From the NCBI RefSeq assembly GCF_029263155.1, contig NZ_JAJCYB010000119.1, positions 1 through 62,012 of the forward strand: 62,012 bases of DNA. The letters run 5' to 3'. Below, in pieces: positions 1 to 7,764 of this stretch. Within the stretch, counting starts at the first letter, position 1. Each line of letters starts with the position of its first letter. Source of the DNA: Pseudonocardia sp. (lineage in GTDB: Bacteria > Actinomycetota > Actinomycetes > Mycobacteriales > Pseudonocardiaceae). Position numbers and translations under genes: made by a program. Under the pieces are notes generated by a model. The model saw only the letters and a list, made by a program, of their open reading frames with translations. It did not search any database and had not been told where the DNA came from.

Positions 1-133
1 ATCCGATACCCGAGGGCGGCGTAACCATGTCCAGAAGATCGTCGGTAAGCCGTATGCGGGAAAACCGCACGTACGGATTGAAAGGGGGATGGGGAAACAG
101 GACCGCTACGCGGTCCCTGCGCCCCTGACTACC
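1..133 (+). mobile_element. Group II intron, 3' end (domains V and VI)
   Basis: Bases 47-79 fold as a group II intron domain V: an AGC triad, stem CCGT...ACGG, the two-base CG bulge, an inner GCGG/CCGC stem and a GAAA-type loop. Bases 80-132 fold as a domain VI-like stem: an outer GGGG/CCCC pairing and an inner CAGG-ACCG/CGGT-CCTG hairpin. The 3' end CTGACTAC fits the usual AY ending. The intron-encoded reverse transcriptase and the 5' domains would lie upstream, outside the window. The intron therefore inserted on the + strand a few bases before the coding region of the MFS gene. The exact 3' splice point (about 132-133) is inferred. Confidence 0.75.
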
Positions 134-158
134 AATGACGAGCCCCGGTGAGCTGCGG

Positions 159-1616
159 ATGGGCACCCCGGCCGGGCGGTGGGTGCTGTTCACCACCGTC
201 CTCGGCTCGGGCCTGGTGATGATCGACGGCACGGTCGTCAACGTGGCGCTGGAGGCGATCGGCGCCGAGTTCGGCACGGACTTCGCCGGGCTGCAGTGGA
301 CGGTGAACGCCTACGTATTGACCCTGGCCTCGCTGATCCTGCTGGGCGGCTCGCTGGGCGACCGGTTCGGGCGGCGGCGGGTGTTCCTCGTCGGCGTGGT
401 GTGGTTCGCGCTGGCGTCGCTGCTGTGCGGCCTCGCACCGAACATCGAGACGCTGATCGCGGCGCGGGCACTGCAGGGAGTAGGCGGGGCGCTGCTGACC
501 CCCGGCAGCCTCGCGCTGATCTCCGCGTCCTTCCACGGCCCGGACCGCGCCAGGGCCGTCGGGGCCTGGTCGGGCCTGGGCGGCATCGCGGGCGCGGTCG
601 GCCCGTTCCTCGGCGGGTGGCTGGTCGAGTGGTCGTGGCGGGCGGTGTTCCTGATCAACCTCCCGCTCGCCGCGCTGATCGTCGCCGTCGCGCTCAAGCA
701 CGTGCCGGAGAGCCGCGACCCCGACTCCGCACCGGGTCTGGACGTCAGCGGCACCGCGCTCGCCGTGGTGGGGCTCGGCGCGCTGACGTACTCGCTGACC
801 GGACTCGGTGAGTCCGGACCCACGCCGTCGCTGCTGGTCGGGCTCGCCGTCGGGATCGTGGCGCTGGCGGTGTTCGTGCTGGTCGAGCGCCGCTCCCCGC
901 ACCCGCTGGTGCCGCCCGTGCTGTTCGGCAACCGCACGTTCAGCGCCGCCAACGGCGTCACCCTGCTGATCTACGGTGCGCTCGGCGTGGTGTTCCTCCT
1001 GCTCGTGCTGCAGATGCAGATCGTGGCCGGGTTCAGCCCGCTCGCCGCAGGCACGTCGCTGCTGCCCATCACCGCGATCATGCTGGTGTTCTCGGCCCGG
1101 GCGGGGGCGCTGGCCGGGCGGATCGGGCCCCGGTTGCCGCTGACGATCGGCCCGCTGATCAGCGCGGCCGGGCTGCTCCTGCTGCTGCGCGTCGACGCCA
1201 CCACGTCGTGGGTCACCGAGGTGGCACCCGCGGTGCTGGTCTTCGGTGCCGGGCTCGCCCTCACGGTCGCCCCGCTGACGGCCACCGTGCTCGACGCCGC
1301 CCCAGACCGCTACGCGGGCTCGGCCTCGGGTGTCAACAACGCCGTGGCCCGCGCGGCCGGGCTGCTCGCGGTCGCCGTGATCCCGGGCGTCGCGGGCATC
1401 GGTGGGGCCGACTACACCGACCCCGCGGCGTTCGACGCCGGGTTCCGCACGGCGATGGTGATCGGCGCGGGCCTGCTCGCCGCGGCCTCGGTCACCGCGT
1501 TCGCGCTGATCCGCACGCCGCTCGCCGCGGAGCCCGCGCCCGCGCGCGTACGGATCGAGGAGTGCCTGCACTGCGGCGTGGGCGGGCCGCAGTTCCATCC
1601 GGCGCACGAGCGCTGA
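159..1616 (+). CDS. MFS drug-efflux transporter (DHA2, EmrB/QacA family)
   Basis: This is an integral-membrane proton-driven exporter of about 485 residues with many hydrophobic helices, in the size range of the 14-TM DHA2 family. Helix 1 carries MIDGTVVNVAL, loop 2-3 has the motif A sequence GDRFGRRR (about residues 67-74), and helix 5 has the antiporter motif C region GAVGPFLGG. The chosen ATG has an SD-like GGTGAG six bases upstream. An earlier in-frame ATG at 135 lies only one or two bases after the intron end, so its ribosome site would have to be intron sequence. The C-terminal tail is Cys/His-bearing (ECLHCGVGG, then FHPAHER), which is unusual for the family. Substrate cannot be told. 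Convergent with the next gene. Confidence 0.85.
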   Translation: MGTPAGRWVLFTTVLGSGLVMIDGTVVNVALEAIGAEFGTDFAGLQWTVNAYVLTLASLILLGGSLGDRFGRRRVFLVGVVWFALASLLCGLAPNIETLIAARALQGVGGALLTPGSLALISASFHGPDRARAVGAWSGLGGIAGAVGPFLGGWLVEWSWRAVFLINLPLAALIVAVALKHVPESRDPDSAPGLDVSGTALAVVGLGALTYSLTGLGESGPTPSLLVGLAVGIVALAVFVLVERRSPHPLVPPVLFGNRTFSAANGVTLLIYGALGVVFLLLVLQMQIVAGFSPLAAGTSLLPITAIMLVFSARAGALAGRIGPRLPLTIGPLISAAGLLLLLRVDATTSWVTEVAPAVLVFGAGLALTVAPLTATVLDAAPDRYAGSASGVNNAVARAAGLLAVAVIPGVAGIGGADYTDPAAFDAGFRTAMVIGAGLLAAASVTAFALIRTPLAAEPAPARVRIEECLHCGVGGPQFHPAHER

Positions 1617-1660
1617 CCACGCCCCGGCCCCATCACCGCGTGCTGCGGTCCGATGCGTGC

Positions 1661-1700
1661 ACGGCACCTCCGGGGTGTCCGCGGTGCCGTCCGGCACCGG
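1661..1700. terminator. Bidirectional terminator-like hairpins
   Basis: ACGGCACC (1661-1668) pairs with GGTGCCGT (1683-1690), and CGGTGCC pairs with GGCACCG just after it. The hairpins lie between two convergent genes (stops at 1616 and 1711). No T-run is present, as is usual in such GC-rich genomes. Confidence 0.45.
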
Positions 1701-1710
1701 AGCCGCGACG

Positions 1711-2541
1711 TCACCGCAGCTCCAGCGCCTCCGAGAGCGCGCCCAGTGCGGGCAGCGGTTCGGGACCCAGTACCTGCGCGCAGACGTGGTCGGCCCCGGC
1801 GGACACGTGCTCGGCCAGGCGCGCGGCCACCGCGCCCGCGTCACCATGGGCGACGAGGGCGTCGACGAGGCGGTCGCTGCCGCCGTCGGCGATGTCGTCC
1901 TCGGTCCAGCCCAGGCGCAGCAGGTTGGACGTGTAGTTGCGCAGGCCGAGATAGGGCCGGGCCACCACCGGACGCCCGATCGCGCGGGCGCGTTCCGGGT
2001 CGGTGTCGACGACGACCTTGTGCTCGGGAGCGAGCAGGACCCCGTCGCCGAGCACGGCGCGGGCCTCGCGGGTGTGCTCGGGCGTGGTCAGGTAGGGGTG
2101 CGCACCCGCGGTGCGCTCCGCGGCCAGGGCGAGCATCTTCGGGCCCAGCGCCGCGAGCACCCGGCGATCCACCGGCACCTGCGCGGCGTCGAGCGCGTCG
2201 AGGTAGGCGACGACGGTGGCGTAGGGGCGGCGGTAGTCGCTGATCGCCTCCGGGTGCCCGATCCCGACACCGAGCAGGAGGCGTCCGGGATGCTTCACCT
2301 CGATGCGGTGGTAGGCCGCCGCCACCTCCGCGGCGGGTGTCGACCACATGTTGACGATGCCGGTGGCCACGGCGATGTGGCTCGTGGCGTCGAGCAGCGC
2401 CTCGATCTGCGCCAGGTCCCCCGGCGGGGACCCGCCGATCCAGATCGCGCCGTAGCCGAGCTCCTCGATCCGCGCCGCGAGCTCCGGCGAGCTCTGGTCC
2501 TGCCGCTGCCAGATCCCGAACGTGCCCAGTGCGACCGTCAT
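1711..2541 (-). CDS. LLM-class F420-dependent oxidoreductase
   Basis: A 276-residue luciferase-like monooxygenase fold protein. The N terminus MTVALGTFGIW begins the first beta strand of the TIM barrel. Typical barrel segments follow: ELGYGAIWIGGSPPGDL, HIAVATGIVNMW, GRLLLGVGIGHPE and LGPKMLALAAERTAGAHPYL, the last being the family's late barrel signature. Actinobacterial members of this subgroup usually use coenzyme F420, so F420-dependent hydride transfer is the likely chemistry; the substrate is unknown. The start at 2541 was chosen because upstream in-frame codons encode Arg/Pro-rich sequence unlike the family. Monocistronic, convergent with the MFS gene. Confidence 0.85.
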   Translation of the reverse strand: MTVALGTFGIWQRQDQSSPELAARIEELGYGAIWIGGSPPGDLAQIEALLDATSHIAVATGIVNMWSTPAAEVAAAYHRIEVKHPGRLLLGVGIGHPEAISDYRRPYATVVAYLDALDAAQVPVDRRVLAALGPKMLALAAERTAGAHPYLTTPEHTREARAVLGDGVLLAPEHKVVVDTDPERARAIGRPVVARPYLGLRNYTSNLLRLGWTEDDIADGGSDRLVDALVAHGDAGAVAARLAEHVSAGADHVCAQVLGPEPLPALGALSEALELR

Positions 2542-2708
2542 GTTCGCTACGAACCGGCCCGGTGGCCGCGGCATTCCGCGATGATCGCCCGGATCGGGAC
2601 ATGAGCTGCGCATGTGCACGCCGTGTCCCGCCGGCGCCGATCATGGGAGGGCAGGGATCTCCGTCCCGCGGGCACCGGCCGTCCCGGGCGGCCGTCCGTG
2701 GGCCCGCA

Positions 2709-2714
2709 TAGGGT
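2709..2714 (+). promoter_or_regulatory. Leaderless -10 element TAGGGT
   Basis: TAGGGT ends seven bases before the GTG at 2722, the spacing expected if transcription starts at the start codon itself. Confidence 0.45.
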
Positions 2715-2721
2715 CGCTGGC

Positions 2722-4293
2722 GTGAACGAACTGCTCGCCCGCGCCGCCCCCGGCCGCATGCGCCCCCGCGTGCTGGTCCCCTCCGACCCGCGCCGTCCGC
2801 GGGAGGCGCCCGCCGGCACCGAGGCCGTGGTCGTCGGCGGGGGGATCGCCGGCGTCGGCGCGGCCACCGTCCTCGCCGAGCGCGGCGTCCGCGTCACGCT
2901 CGTGGAGGCCGCGCCCACCCTGGGCGGGCGGCTCGGTGCGTGGCCGCACACGCTGCCCGACGGCACCGAGCAGGTCGTCGAGCACGGTTTCCACGCGTTC
3001 TTCCGGCACTACTACACCTGGCGCGCGCTGCTGCGCCGCGTCGATCCCGAGCTGTCGTTCCTGCGGCCGGTCGGGGGCTACCCGGTGATATCGCGGGAGT
3101 GGCCGCCGGAGGACCTCACCGGCCTGCCCGGCGCCCCGCCGCTGAACCTGATCCGCCTGTTCGCCCGCTCCCCCAGCCTGGGCCTGGGCGACCTGCTCGG
3201 GTCCGACCAGGGAATGGCCGCGCAGCTGCTCGCCTACGACCGCGACGCCACCACCGCGGCGTTCGACACCACGCCCGCTGCGGACTTCCTGCGCGACCTG
3301 CGGATGTCCGACCGCGCCCAGGCGATGCTGTTCGAGGCGTTCGCCCGCTCGTTCTTCGCGCGCCCGGGGGCGCTGTCGGCGGCCGAGCTGATCGCGATGT
3401 TCCACTTCTACTTCCTCGGCAACCCCGAGGGCATCGGCTTCGACGCCCCCGACACCGACCACCTCACCTGCATCTGGGCACCGTTCGCGGCGCACCTGCA
3501 ACGCCACGGCGCCGAGCTCCTCACCCACCACCGGGTCAGCGCGATCACGCCGGTCGACGGGCACTTCTGGCAGGTCGAGATCGACGCGGCCCCCACGCTG
3601 CGCACCCGCCACCTGGTGCTCGCCACCGACCCGGGCGCACTGCGCGACCTGGTCGCCGCCTCGCCGGACGCCCGCGACGCCGCCCCGCGGCTCGCGCGCA
3701 AGGCCGCGGGGATCGAGATCGCGCCACCGTTCGCGGTCACCCGGCTCTGGCTCGACCGCGATGTCGCCCCGGACCGCGCGACGTTCAACGCTGTCAGCCG
3801 CGAGCCCACGCTCGACTCGGTCACCGTGTACTCGCGCCTGGAGGCCCCGTCGGCGGAATGGGCGGCGCGCACCGGCGGCTCGGTGGTGGAGCTGCACTCC
3901 TACGCCTGCGACGCACCCGACGTCGACGCCGCGACCGCGCGGATGCGGGCCGAGCTCGCCGCGCTCTGGCCGGAGACCGCGGACGCGCAGGTCGTGCACC
4001 TGCAGCAGCGCATGCAGGCCACCGCGCCCGCGTTCCCGCCGGGGAGCGCGGGCACGCGGCCCGCCGTCACCGGCGACGCGCGCGGCGTGCGCATCGCGGG
4101 CGACCACGTCGAGACGCCCTACCTCACCGGCCTCATGGAACGCGCCGCCGTCACCGGGGTGCTGGCCGCCAACGACATCCTCGACGAGGTCGGCGCCGCG
4201 CCGGAGGAGATCCGGGGCGTCCCGCAGCGTGGCCTGCTCGCCGGGATGCGGTGGCGGCGCCGGGCCGCACCGGAACCCGCCCCGCCCCGGTGA
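2722..4293 (+). CDS. FAD-dependent oxidoreductase (phytoene desaturase/amine oxidase-like)
   Basis: A 523-residue flavoprotein. The dinucleotide-binding motif is at residues 39-44 (VVVGGGIAGVGAATVLAE), followed by the acidic end of the second strand (VTLVEA) and the GGRLG segment typical of the amine-oxidase/carotenoid-desaturase superfamily. A substrate-binding region (EHGFHAFFRHYY) and a C-terminal FAD-contact segment (RIAGDHVETPYLTGLMERA) complete the fold. It most resembles actinobacterial carotene-modifying or squalene-desaturase-like oxidoreductases, but no carotenoid genes lie nearby, so the substrate is open. GTG 2722 is preferred over an upstream ATG at 2614 because of the -10 box and the low-complexity Arg-rich extension. 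It overlaps the downstream polymerase gene by 4 bp (GTGA). Confidence 0.75.
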   Translation: MNELLARAAPGRMRPRVLVPSDPRRPREAPAGTEAVVVGGGIAGVGAATVLAERGVRVTLVEAAPTLGGRLGAWPHTLPDGTEQVVEHGFHAFFRHYYTWRALLRRVDPELSFLRPVGGYPVISREWPPEDLTGLPGAPPLNLIRLFARSPSLGLGDLLGSDQGMAAQLLAYDRDATTAAFDTTPAADFLRDLRMSDRAQAMLFEAFARSFFARPGALSAAELIAMFHFYFLGNPEGIGFDAPDTDHLTCIWAPFAAHLQRHGAELLTHHRVSAITPVDGHFWQVEIDAAPTLRTRHLVLATDPGALRDLVAASPDARDAAPRLARKAAGIEIAPPFAVTRLWLDRDVAPDRATFNAVSREPTLDSVTVYSRLEAPSAEWAARTGGSVVELHSYACDAPDVDAATARMRAELAALWPETADAQVVHLQQRMQATAPAFPPGSAGTRPAVTGDARGVRIAGDHVETPYLTGLMERAAVTGVLAANDILDEVGAAPEEIRGVPQRGLLAGMRWRRRAAPEPAPPR

Positions 4294-5867
4294 GGATCGC
4301 GCTCGACCCGGGCGGTCGCGACGCCCCGGCCCGGGTCCAGCGCCTGTGCGACGACGGCACGCCCGCCGGGGCCCCGGAGCCGCTGCCGCACCTGCGTGCC
4401 GTGGCCGACCTGGAGCGCGAGCACGCCCCGCGCTGGGTGCTCGCGCGCCCGCGCACCTACCGGGCGCTGCTCGACGCCGGGGTCCGGGTGGGCCGCGCCC
4501 ACGACGTCGAGCTGGTGGAGGGCATCCTCGTCGGTGCGGACGGCCGCTCCGGCGAGCCGCACGGCCTCGCCGCCGCCGCCGCGCGCCTCGCCGGGCGTGT
4601 GCCCGACCCCGATCCCCCGCTGGACGACGACGGCCCACCGGCCCTGTTCACCACCGGCCCGGAACGCGACGAGCTCGCCGACGTCGTGGCCGTGCACGCC
4701 GCCCAGCTGCCCCGCCTCACCGACCCGCGGCTCCGCCTGCTCGCCGCCGCGGAGTCCGCGGGCGGGCTGGTGGCCGAGGAGATGCGCGCCCACGGGCTGC
4801 CGTGGCGCGCCGACGTCCACGACGCCCTGCTCACCGAGCTCCTCGGCCCCCGCCCGGTGCTCGGCGGGCGCCCGCCGAAGCTCGCCGCGCTCGCCGCGCA
4901 GGTCGGGTCCGCGTTCGGGCGGGAGGTCAACCCCGACTCCCCCGCCGAGGTGCTGCGCGCCTTCGCCCGCGCCGGCCACGAGCTGACCACGACCCGGGCC
5001 TGGGAGCTGCGCGGTGTCGACCATCCGGCCGTCGCACCGCTGCTGGCCTACAAGGAGCTGGCGCGCCTGCACGCCGCGCACGGTTGGGCCTGGCTGGACA
5101 CCTGGGTCCGGGACGGCCGGTTCCACCCGGAGTACGTGGTCGGCGGGGTGGTGTCGGGGCGCTGGGCCACCCGCGGCGGCGGCGCGCTGCAGATCCCCCG
5201 GCCGGTGCGGGCCGCCGTGCGGGCCGACCCGGGGTGGGCCCTCGTCGTCGCGGACGCGGCGCAGCTCGAACCGCGCGTGCTCGCCGCCCTGTCCGGTGAC
5301 CACGCGCTGGCCCCGGGCGAGTACGACCTCTACACCGCGCTCGCCGCCCGCGAGTTCGGCGGCGACCGGGGCCGGGCCAAGCTGGCGCTGCTCTCCGCGA
5401 TGTACGGCGCGAGCGGCGGGCAGGCGGGCGAGCTGGTGGTGCGCCTGCGGCAGCGCTTCCCGTGGGCGATGGCCTATGTCGACGGCGCGGCGCGCGCGGG
5501 CGAGCAGGGCCGGCTGGTGCGCTCGCACCTGGGCCGCACCTGCCCACCGGCCCGCCCCGGCGACGAGGAGCCGGCCGCGGCGCGGGCCCGCGGCCGGTTC
5601 ACCCGCAACTTCGTGGTGCAGGCCACCGCGGCGGAGTGGGCGCTGGTCCTGCTCGCCGAGCTGCGGCTCCTGCTCCGCGACGGCCCGGCCGAGCTGGTGT
5701 TCTTCCAGCACGACGAGGTGCTGCTGCACGCCCCGGCCGCGCTGGCGCCGGCGGTGGCCGAGGCGGTGTCGGCCGCCGCCGACACCGCGGGCCGTCGGCT
5801 GTTCGGCGACACGCCGGTGCGCTTCCCGCTGCAGGCCCGGGTCGTCGACGGCTACGACGAGCGCTGA
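4290..5867 (+). CDS. Family-A DNA polymerase (actinobacterial 'bifunctional 3'-5' exonuclease/DNA polymerase' type)
   Basis: A 525-residue PolI-like enzyme. Polymerase motif A is DAAQLEPR (Asp at about 322), motif B is RGRAKLALLSAMYG with the Arg, Lys and Tyr-Gly expected, and motif C is QHDEVLL (His-Asp-Glu at 474-476), so the nucleotidyl-transfer site appears intact. The N-terminal ~180 residues occupy the exonuclease position but I see no Asp-x-Glu exonuclease motif, so proofreading is doubtful. There is no 5' nuclease domain. The GTG start sits inside the upstream stop codon (GTGA), implying translational coupling with the FAD oxidoreductase. Its last 16 bases overlap the convergent SRPBCC gene. 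Confidence 0.85.
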   Translation: MRIALDPGGRDAPARVQRLCDDGTPAGAPEPLPHLRAVADLEREHAPRWVLARPRTYRALLDAGVRVGRAHDVELVEGILVGADGRSGEPHGLAAAAARLAGRVPDPDPPLDDDGPPALFTTGPERDELADVVAVHAAQLPRLTDPRLRLLAAAESAGGLVAEEMRAHGLPWRADVHDALLTELLGPRPVLGGRPPKLAALAAQVGSAFGREVNPDSPAEVLRAFARAGHELTTTRAWELRGVDHPAVAPLLAYKELARLHAAHGWAWLDTWVRDGRFHPEYVVGGVVSGRWATRGGGALQIPRPVRAAVRADPGWALVVADAAQLEPRVLAALSGDHALAPGEYDLYTALAAREFGGDRGRAKLALLSAMYGASGGQAGELVVRLRQRFPWAMAYVDGAARAGEQGRLVRSHLGRTCPPARPGDEEPAAARARGRFTRNFVVQATAAEWALVLLAELRLLLRDGPAELVFFQHDEVLLHAPAALAPAVAEAVSAAADTAGRRLFGDTPVRFPLQARVVDGYDER

Positions 5868-6292
5868 GCGCGGGCCTCCGCGGCGGTCTTGAGCCCGTCG
5901 GCGAACTGCACGAACGACGGCGTCAGGTCGGGGATGCTGCGGCAGATCAGGCCGGAGAGGGCGCCGCTGAACTCCTCGGTCATCGTGAACCGGGTCGCGT
6001 CGCCGTCGGGCTCCAGCAGATAGGTGCGGTTGCCGCGGAACAGCCCCAGCGGCATGCCGTCGGACCACACCATCCGGTTCGGGGCCGTCATCTCCGCGAC
6101 GGTGACCGAGAACGTGCGCTTCGGCGCCGCCACCGACACCAGCCGGACGGTCGAGCCGAGCGCGATCGGGCCCTGGATGTCGATCACCGCCGGGTTCCAG
6201 TCGCGGTAGGTCGCGGCGTCGGTGAGCAGGTCCCAGACCGCGTCGGGGGGCGCGTCGATCGTCCGGGACACGCTGTAGCGCCTGGCGACCAT
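5852..6292 (-). CDS. SRPBCC (START-like) family protein
   Basis: A 146-residue helix-grip protein of the polyketide-cyclase/SRPBCC superfamily. It has the strand YSVSRTIDAPPDAVWDLLTD, then AATYRDWNPAVIDIQGP, and ends with the long C-terminal helix (SFVQFADGLKTAAEARAQ). Such proteins bind hydrophobic ligands; the ligand is unknown. The start codon overlaps the upstream stop as TGATG, so it is co-translated with the conserved protein at 6292-6723. Confidence 0.8.
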   Translation of the reverse strand: MVARRYSVSRTIDAPPDAVWDLLTDAATYRDWNPAVIDIQGPIALGSTVRLVSVAAPKRTFSVTVAEMTAPNRMVWSDGMPLGLFRGNRTYLLEPDGDATRFTMTEEFSGALSGLICRSIPDLTPSFVQFADGLKTAAEARAQRSS

Positions 6293-6723
6293 CAGATGGC
6301 CCGCATCCGGTTGTTGCGCGCGTTGTGCTCCACCTCGGCGAGCCCGAGCGCCTCGAGCACCGGGGGCAGGTAGTTGCCGAAGCGCCCGCGCAGGCCCTTC
6401 TTGAACCCGTACCAGCCACCGACCGGGTTGTCGGCCGAACGTCCCCACGCCTCGACCGTGCCCTCGGCGGCCGGCTTCTGCTCGTCGGCGTTGCCCAGGG
6501 GCATCCAGTCGCCGTGGGCGGTGAGCATCGCGTGCAGGTCCTCGACGGCCGACAGGTGGTAGCGCAGCTGGGTCTTCCCGACCTGGACGACCAGGGCGGG
6601 CGGCTCGGCGTCCGGGTCCCGGTAGGCCTCGAAGGCGCTGCTCCCGGGCGGGGTCGTCAGCTTCCAGGGGTCGGCAGGGGTGCCGCTGCCGTCGACGTCA
6701 TCAGTGGTCACGAGCGGGACCAT
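6292..6723 (-). CDS. Conserved actinobacterial protein of unknown function
   Basis: A 143-residue soluble protein. It is recognisable as a widespread actinobacterial family of unknown role by VTTDDVDGSGTPADPWKL, the strand ALVVQVGKTQLRYHL, the segment HGDWMPLGNADEQKPA and the C terminus EVEHNARNNRMRA. No catalytic motif is evident to me. ATG 6723 was chosen; GTG 6711 is an alternative start that would begin exactly at the conserved block. It is coupled by TGATG to the SRPBCC gene and divergent from the WYL regulator across a palindromic operator, so that regulator probably controls it. Confidence 0.75.
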   Translation of the reverse strand: MVPLVTTDDVDGSGTPADPWKLTTPPGSSAFEAYRDPDAEPPALVVQVGKTQLRYHLSAVEDLHAMLTAHGDWMPLGNADEQKPAAEGTVEAWGRSADNPVGGWYGFKKGLRGRFGNYLPPVLEALGLAEVEHNARNNRMRAI

Positions 6724-6732
6724 GCCAGGCTC

Positions 6733-6755
6733 AACCGGACATCTTGTGTCAGGTT
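6733..6755. promoter_or_regulatory. Palindromic operator in the divergent promoter
   Basis: AACCGGACA (6733-6741) and TGTCAGGTT (6747-6755) form an inverted repeat, 8 of 9 positions complementary, around TCTTG. It lies 8 bp upstream of the -10 box of the WYL gene and 10 bp upstream of the ATG at 6723, where a dimeric regulator could control both directions. Confidence 0.55.
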
Positions 6756-6775
6756 CGGCCGGTAGCGTGTCGCGG

Positions 6776-7465
6776 GTGCGGGCGGCCAGGGCGCTGGAGA
6801 TGCTGATCCTGCTGCAGCGACACGGCCGGATGACCGCCCGAGAGCTGGCGCGGACGCTGGAGGTCACCGAGCGGACGGTGCTGCGCGACGTGGAGGCGCT
6901 GAGCGAGGCCGGCGTCCCGATCTACACGACGCGCGGATCGGGCGGTGGCATCGCGCTGCTCGACGGGTTCCGGACACACCTGACCGGGTTCACCGCCGAG
7001 GAGGCGACGGCCCTGTTCCTCATCGGCCAGCCGCAGCTGGCCCACCGGCTCGGGCTCGGCGTCGCGACCCGCAACGCCCGGCACAAGCTACTCGGCGCGC
7101 TGTCTCCGGCGCTGGCGCGGCAGGTCGAGCAGCTCGGAACGTGGTTCGTGCACGACCCCGACCCCTGGACGGGCCACCGCGTCCCGCACGGCGAGCTGCG
7201 CCGGCTCGCGCGCGGCGTCCAGCAGCACCGCAGGGTCGAGATCTCCCTCGCCGGGCGCCCGACCGTCGCCGTCGAGCCGCTGGGCCTGGTGCTCAAGGCC
7301 GGGTCGTGGTGGCTCGTCGTGACCGGCCGGGACGGCCCGGCCGAAGCGCTGTGCGTGGACGACCTGCTGGGCCTGCGGCTCACCCGGCACCGGTTCACCC
7401 CGCCCGCCGACTTCGACCTGGCCCGGTTCTGGGCGGGCCGCGCCACCCCTCGACCGGACGGCTGA
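6776..7465 (+). CDS. HTH/WYL-domain transcriptional regulator (YafY family)
   Basis: A 229-residue DNA-binding regulator. The N-terminal winged HTH_11 domain (ALEMLILLQRHGRMTARELA, then LEVTERTVLRDVEAL) covers about residues 5-60. It is followed by the GVPIYTTRGSGGGIALLDG linker strand characteristic of the family and a WYL ligand-sensing domain (RVEISLAG, EPLGLVLKAGSWWLVV). GTG 6776 was chosen because TAGCGT (6763-6768) precedes it by seven bases, a leaderless arrangement. Divergent from the conserved protein/SRPBCC pair; autoregulation through the palindrome at 6733-6755 is likely. Confidence 0.85.
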   Translation: MRAARALEMLILLQRHGRMTARELARTLEVTERTVLRDVEALSEAGVPIYTTRGSGGGIALLDGFRTHLTGFTAEEATALFLIGQPQLAHRLGLGVATRNARHKLLGALSPALARQVEQLGTWFVHDPDPWTGHRVPHGELRRLARGVQQHRRVEISLAGRPTVAVEPLGLVLKAGSWWLVVTGRDGPAEALCVDDLLGLRLTRHRFTPPADFDLARFWAGRATPRPDG

Positions 7466-7524
7466 CAGTCGCTGTGCGCTCCACGAGGTGGATGCGACCC
7501 GACCCGGCGGGCGATGGCGCACAG

Positions 7525-7764
7525 CCTGTCCGCCGAGGTGCGAGCTCGCCGCCCCGCACCCGATCTCGTCGGCCGCGGCGTCCAGGCACGTCACGGTGCT
7601 GGAGCGGGCCGGGATCGGGCAGCGCACGGTGCAGGGGCGCCGGCACGTGTGCCGCCGCGACGCCGCCCCCGCTCGCCGCCGCGACCGACCACCTGCGCCG
7701 CGACGAGACGTTCTGGACCGACCGCCTCGACGCCCTCGAACGCTTCGTATCGGAGGAGACATGA
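7525..7764 (+). pseudogene. ArsR-family regulator remnant (N-terminally truncated, frameshifted)
   Basis: One frame encodes HPISSAAASRHVTVLERAG and TVQGRRHVCRRDAAP, the recognition helix and wing of the ArsR type that partners SRPBCC proteins. The following frame encodes PLAAATDHLRRDETFWTDRL and DALERFVSEET before a stop at 7764. Removing one C from the C-run near 7671 restores a continuous frame. The first ~30 residues (dimer helix and start of the HTH) are missing after the WYL stop. It overlaps the ATG of the downstream SRPBCC remnant, the usual operon arrangement. Confidence 0.7.

Noticed and set aside
129..1847. Long minus-strand reading frame opposite the MFS gene (572 codons)
   Set aside because: Arg/Gly/Gln-rich low-complexity sequence with no domain; typical antisense artefact of very high GC third positions. 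The same applies to frames at 2641-4638, 8368-10917, 36212-39463, 43445-46642 and 52588-54633.
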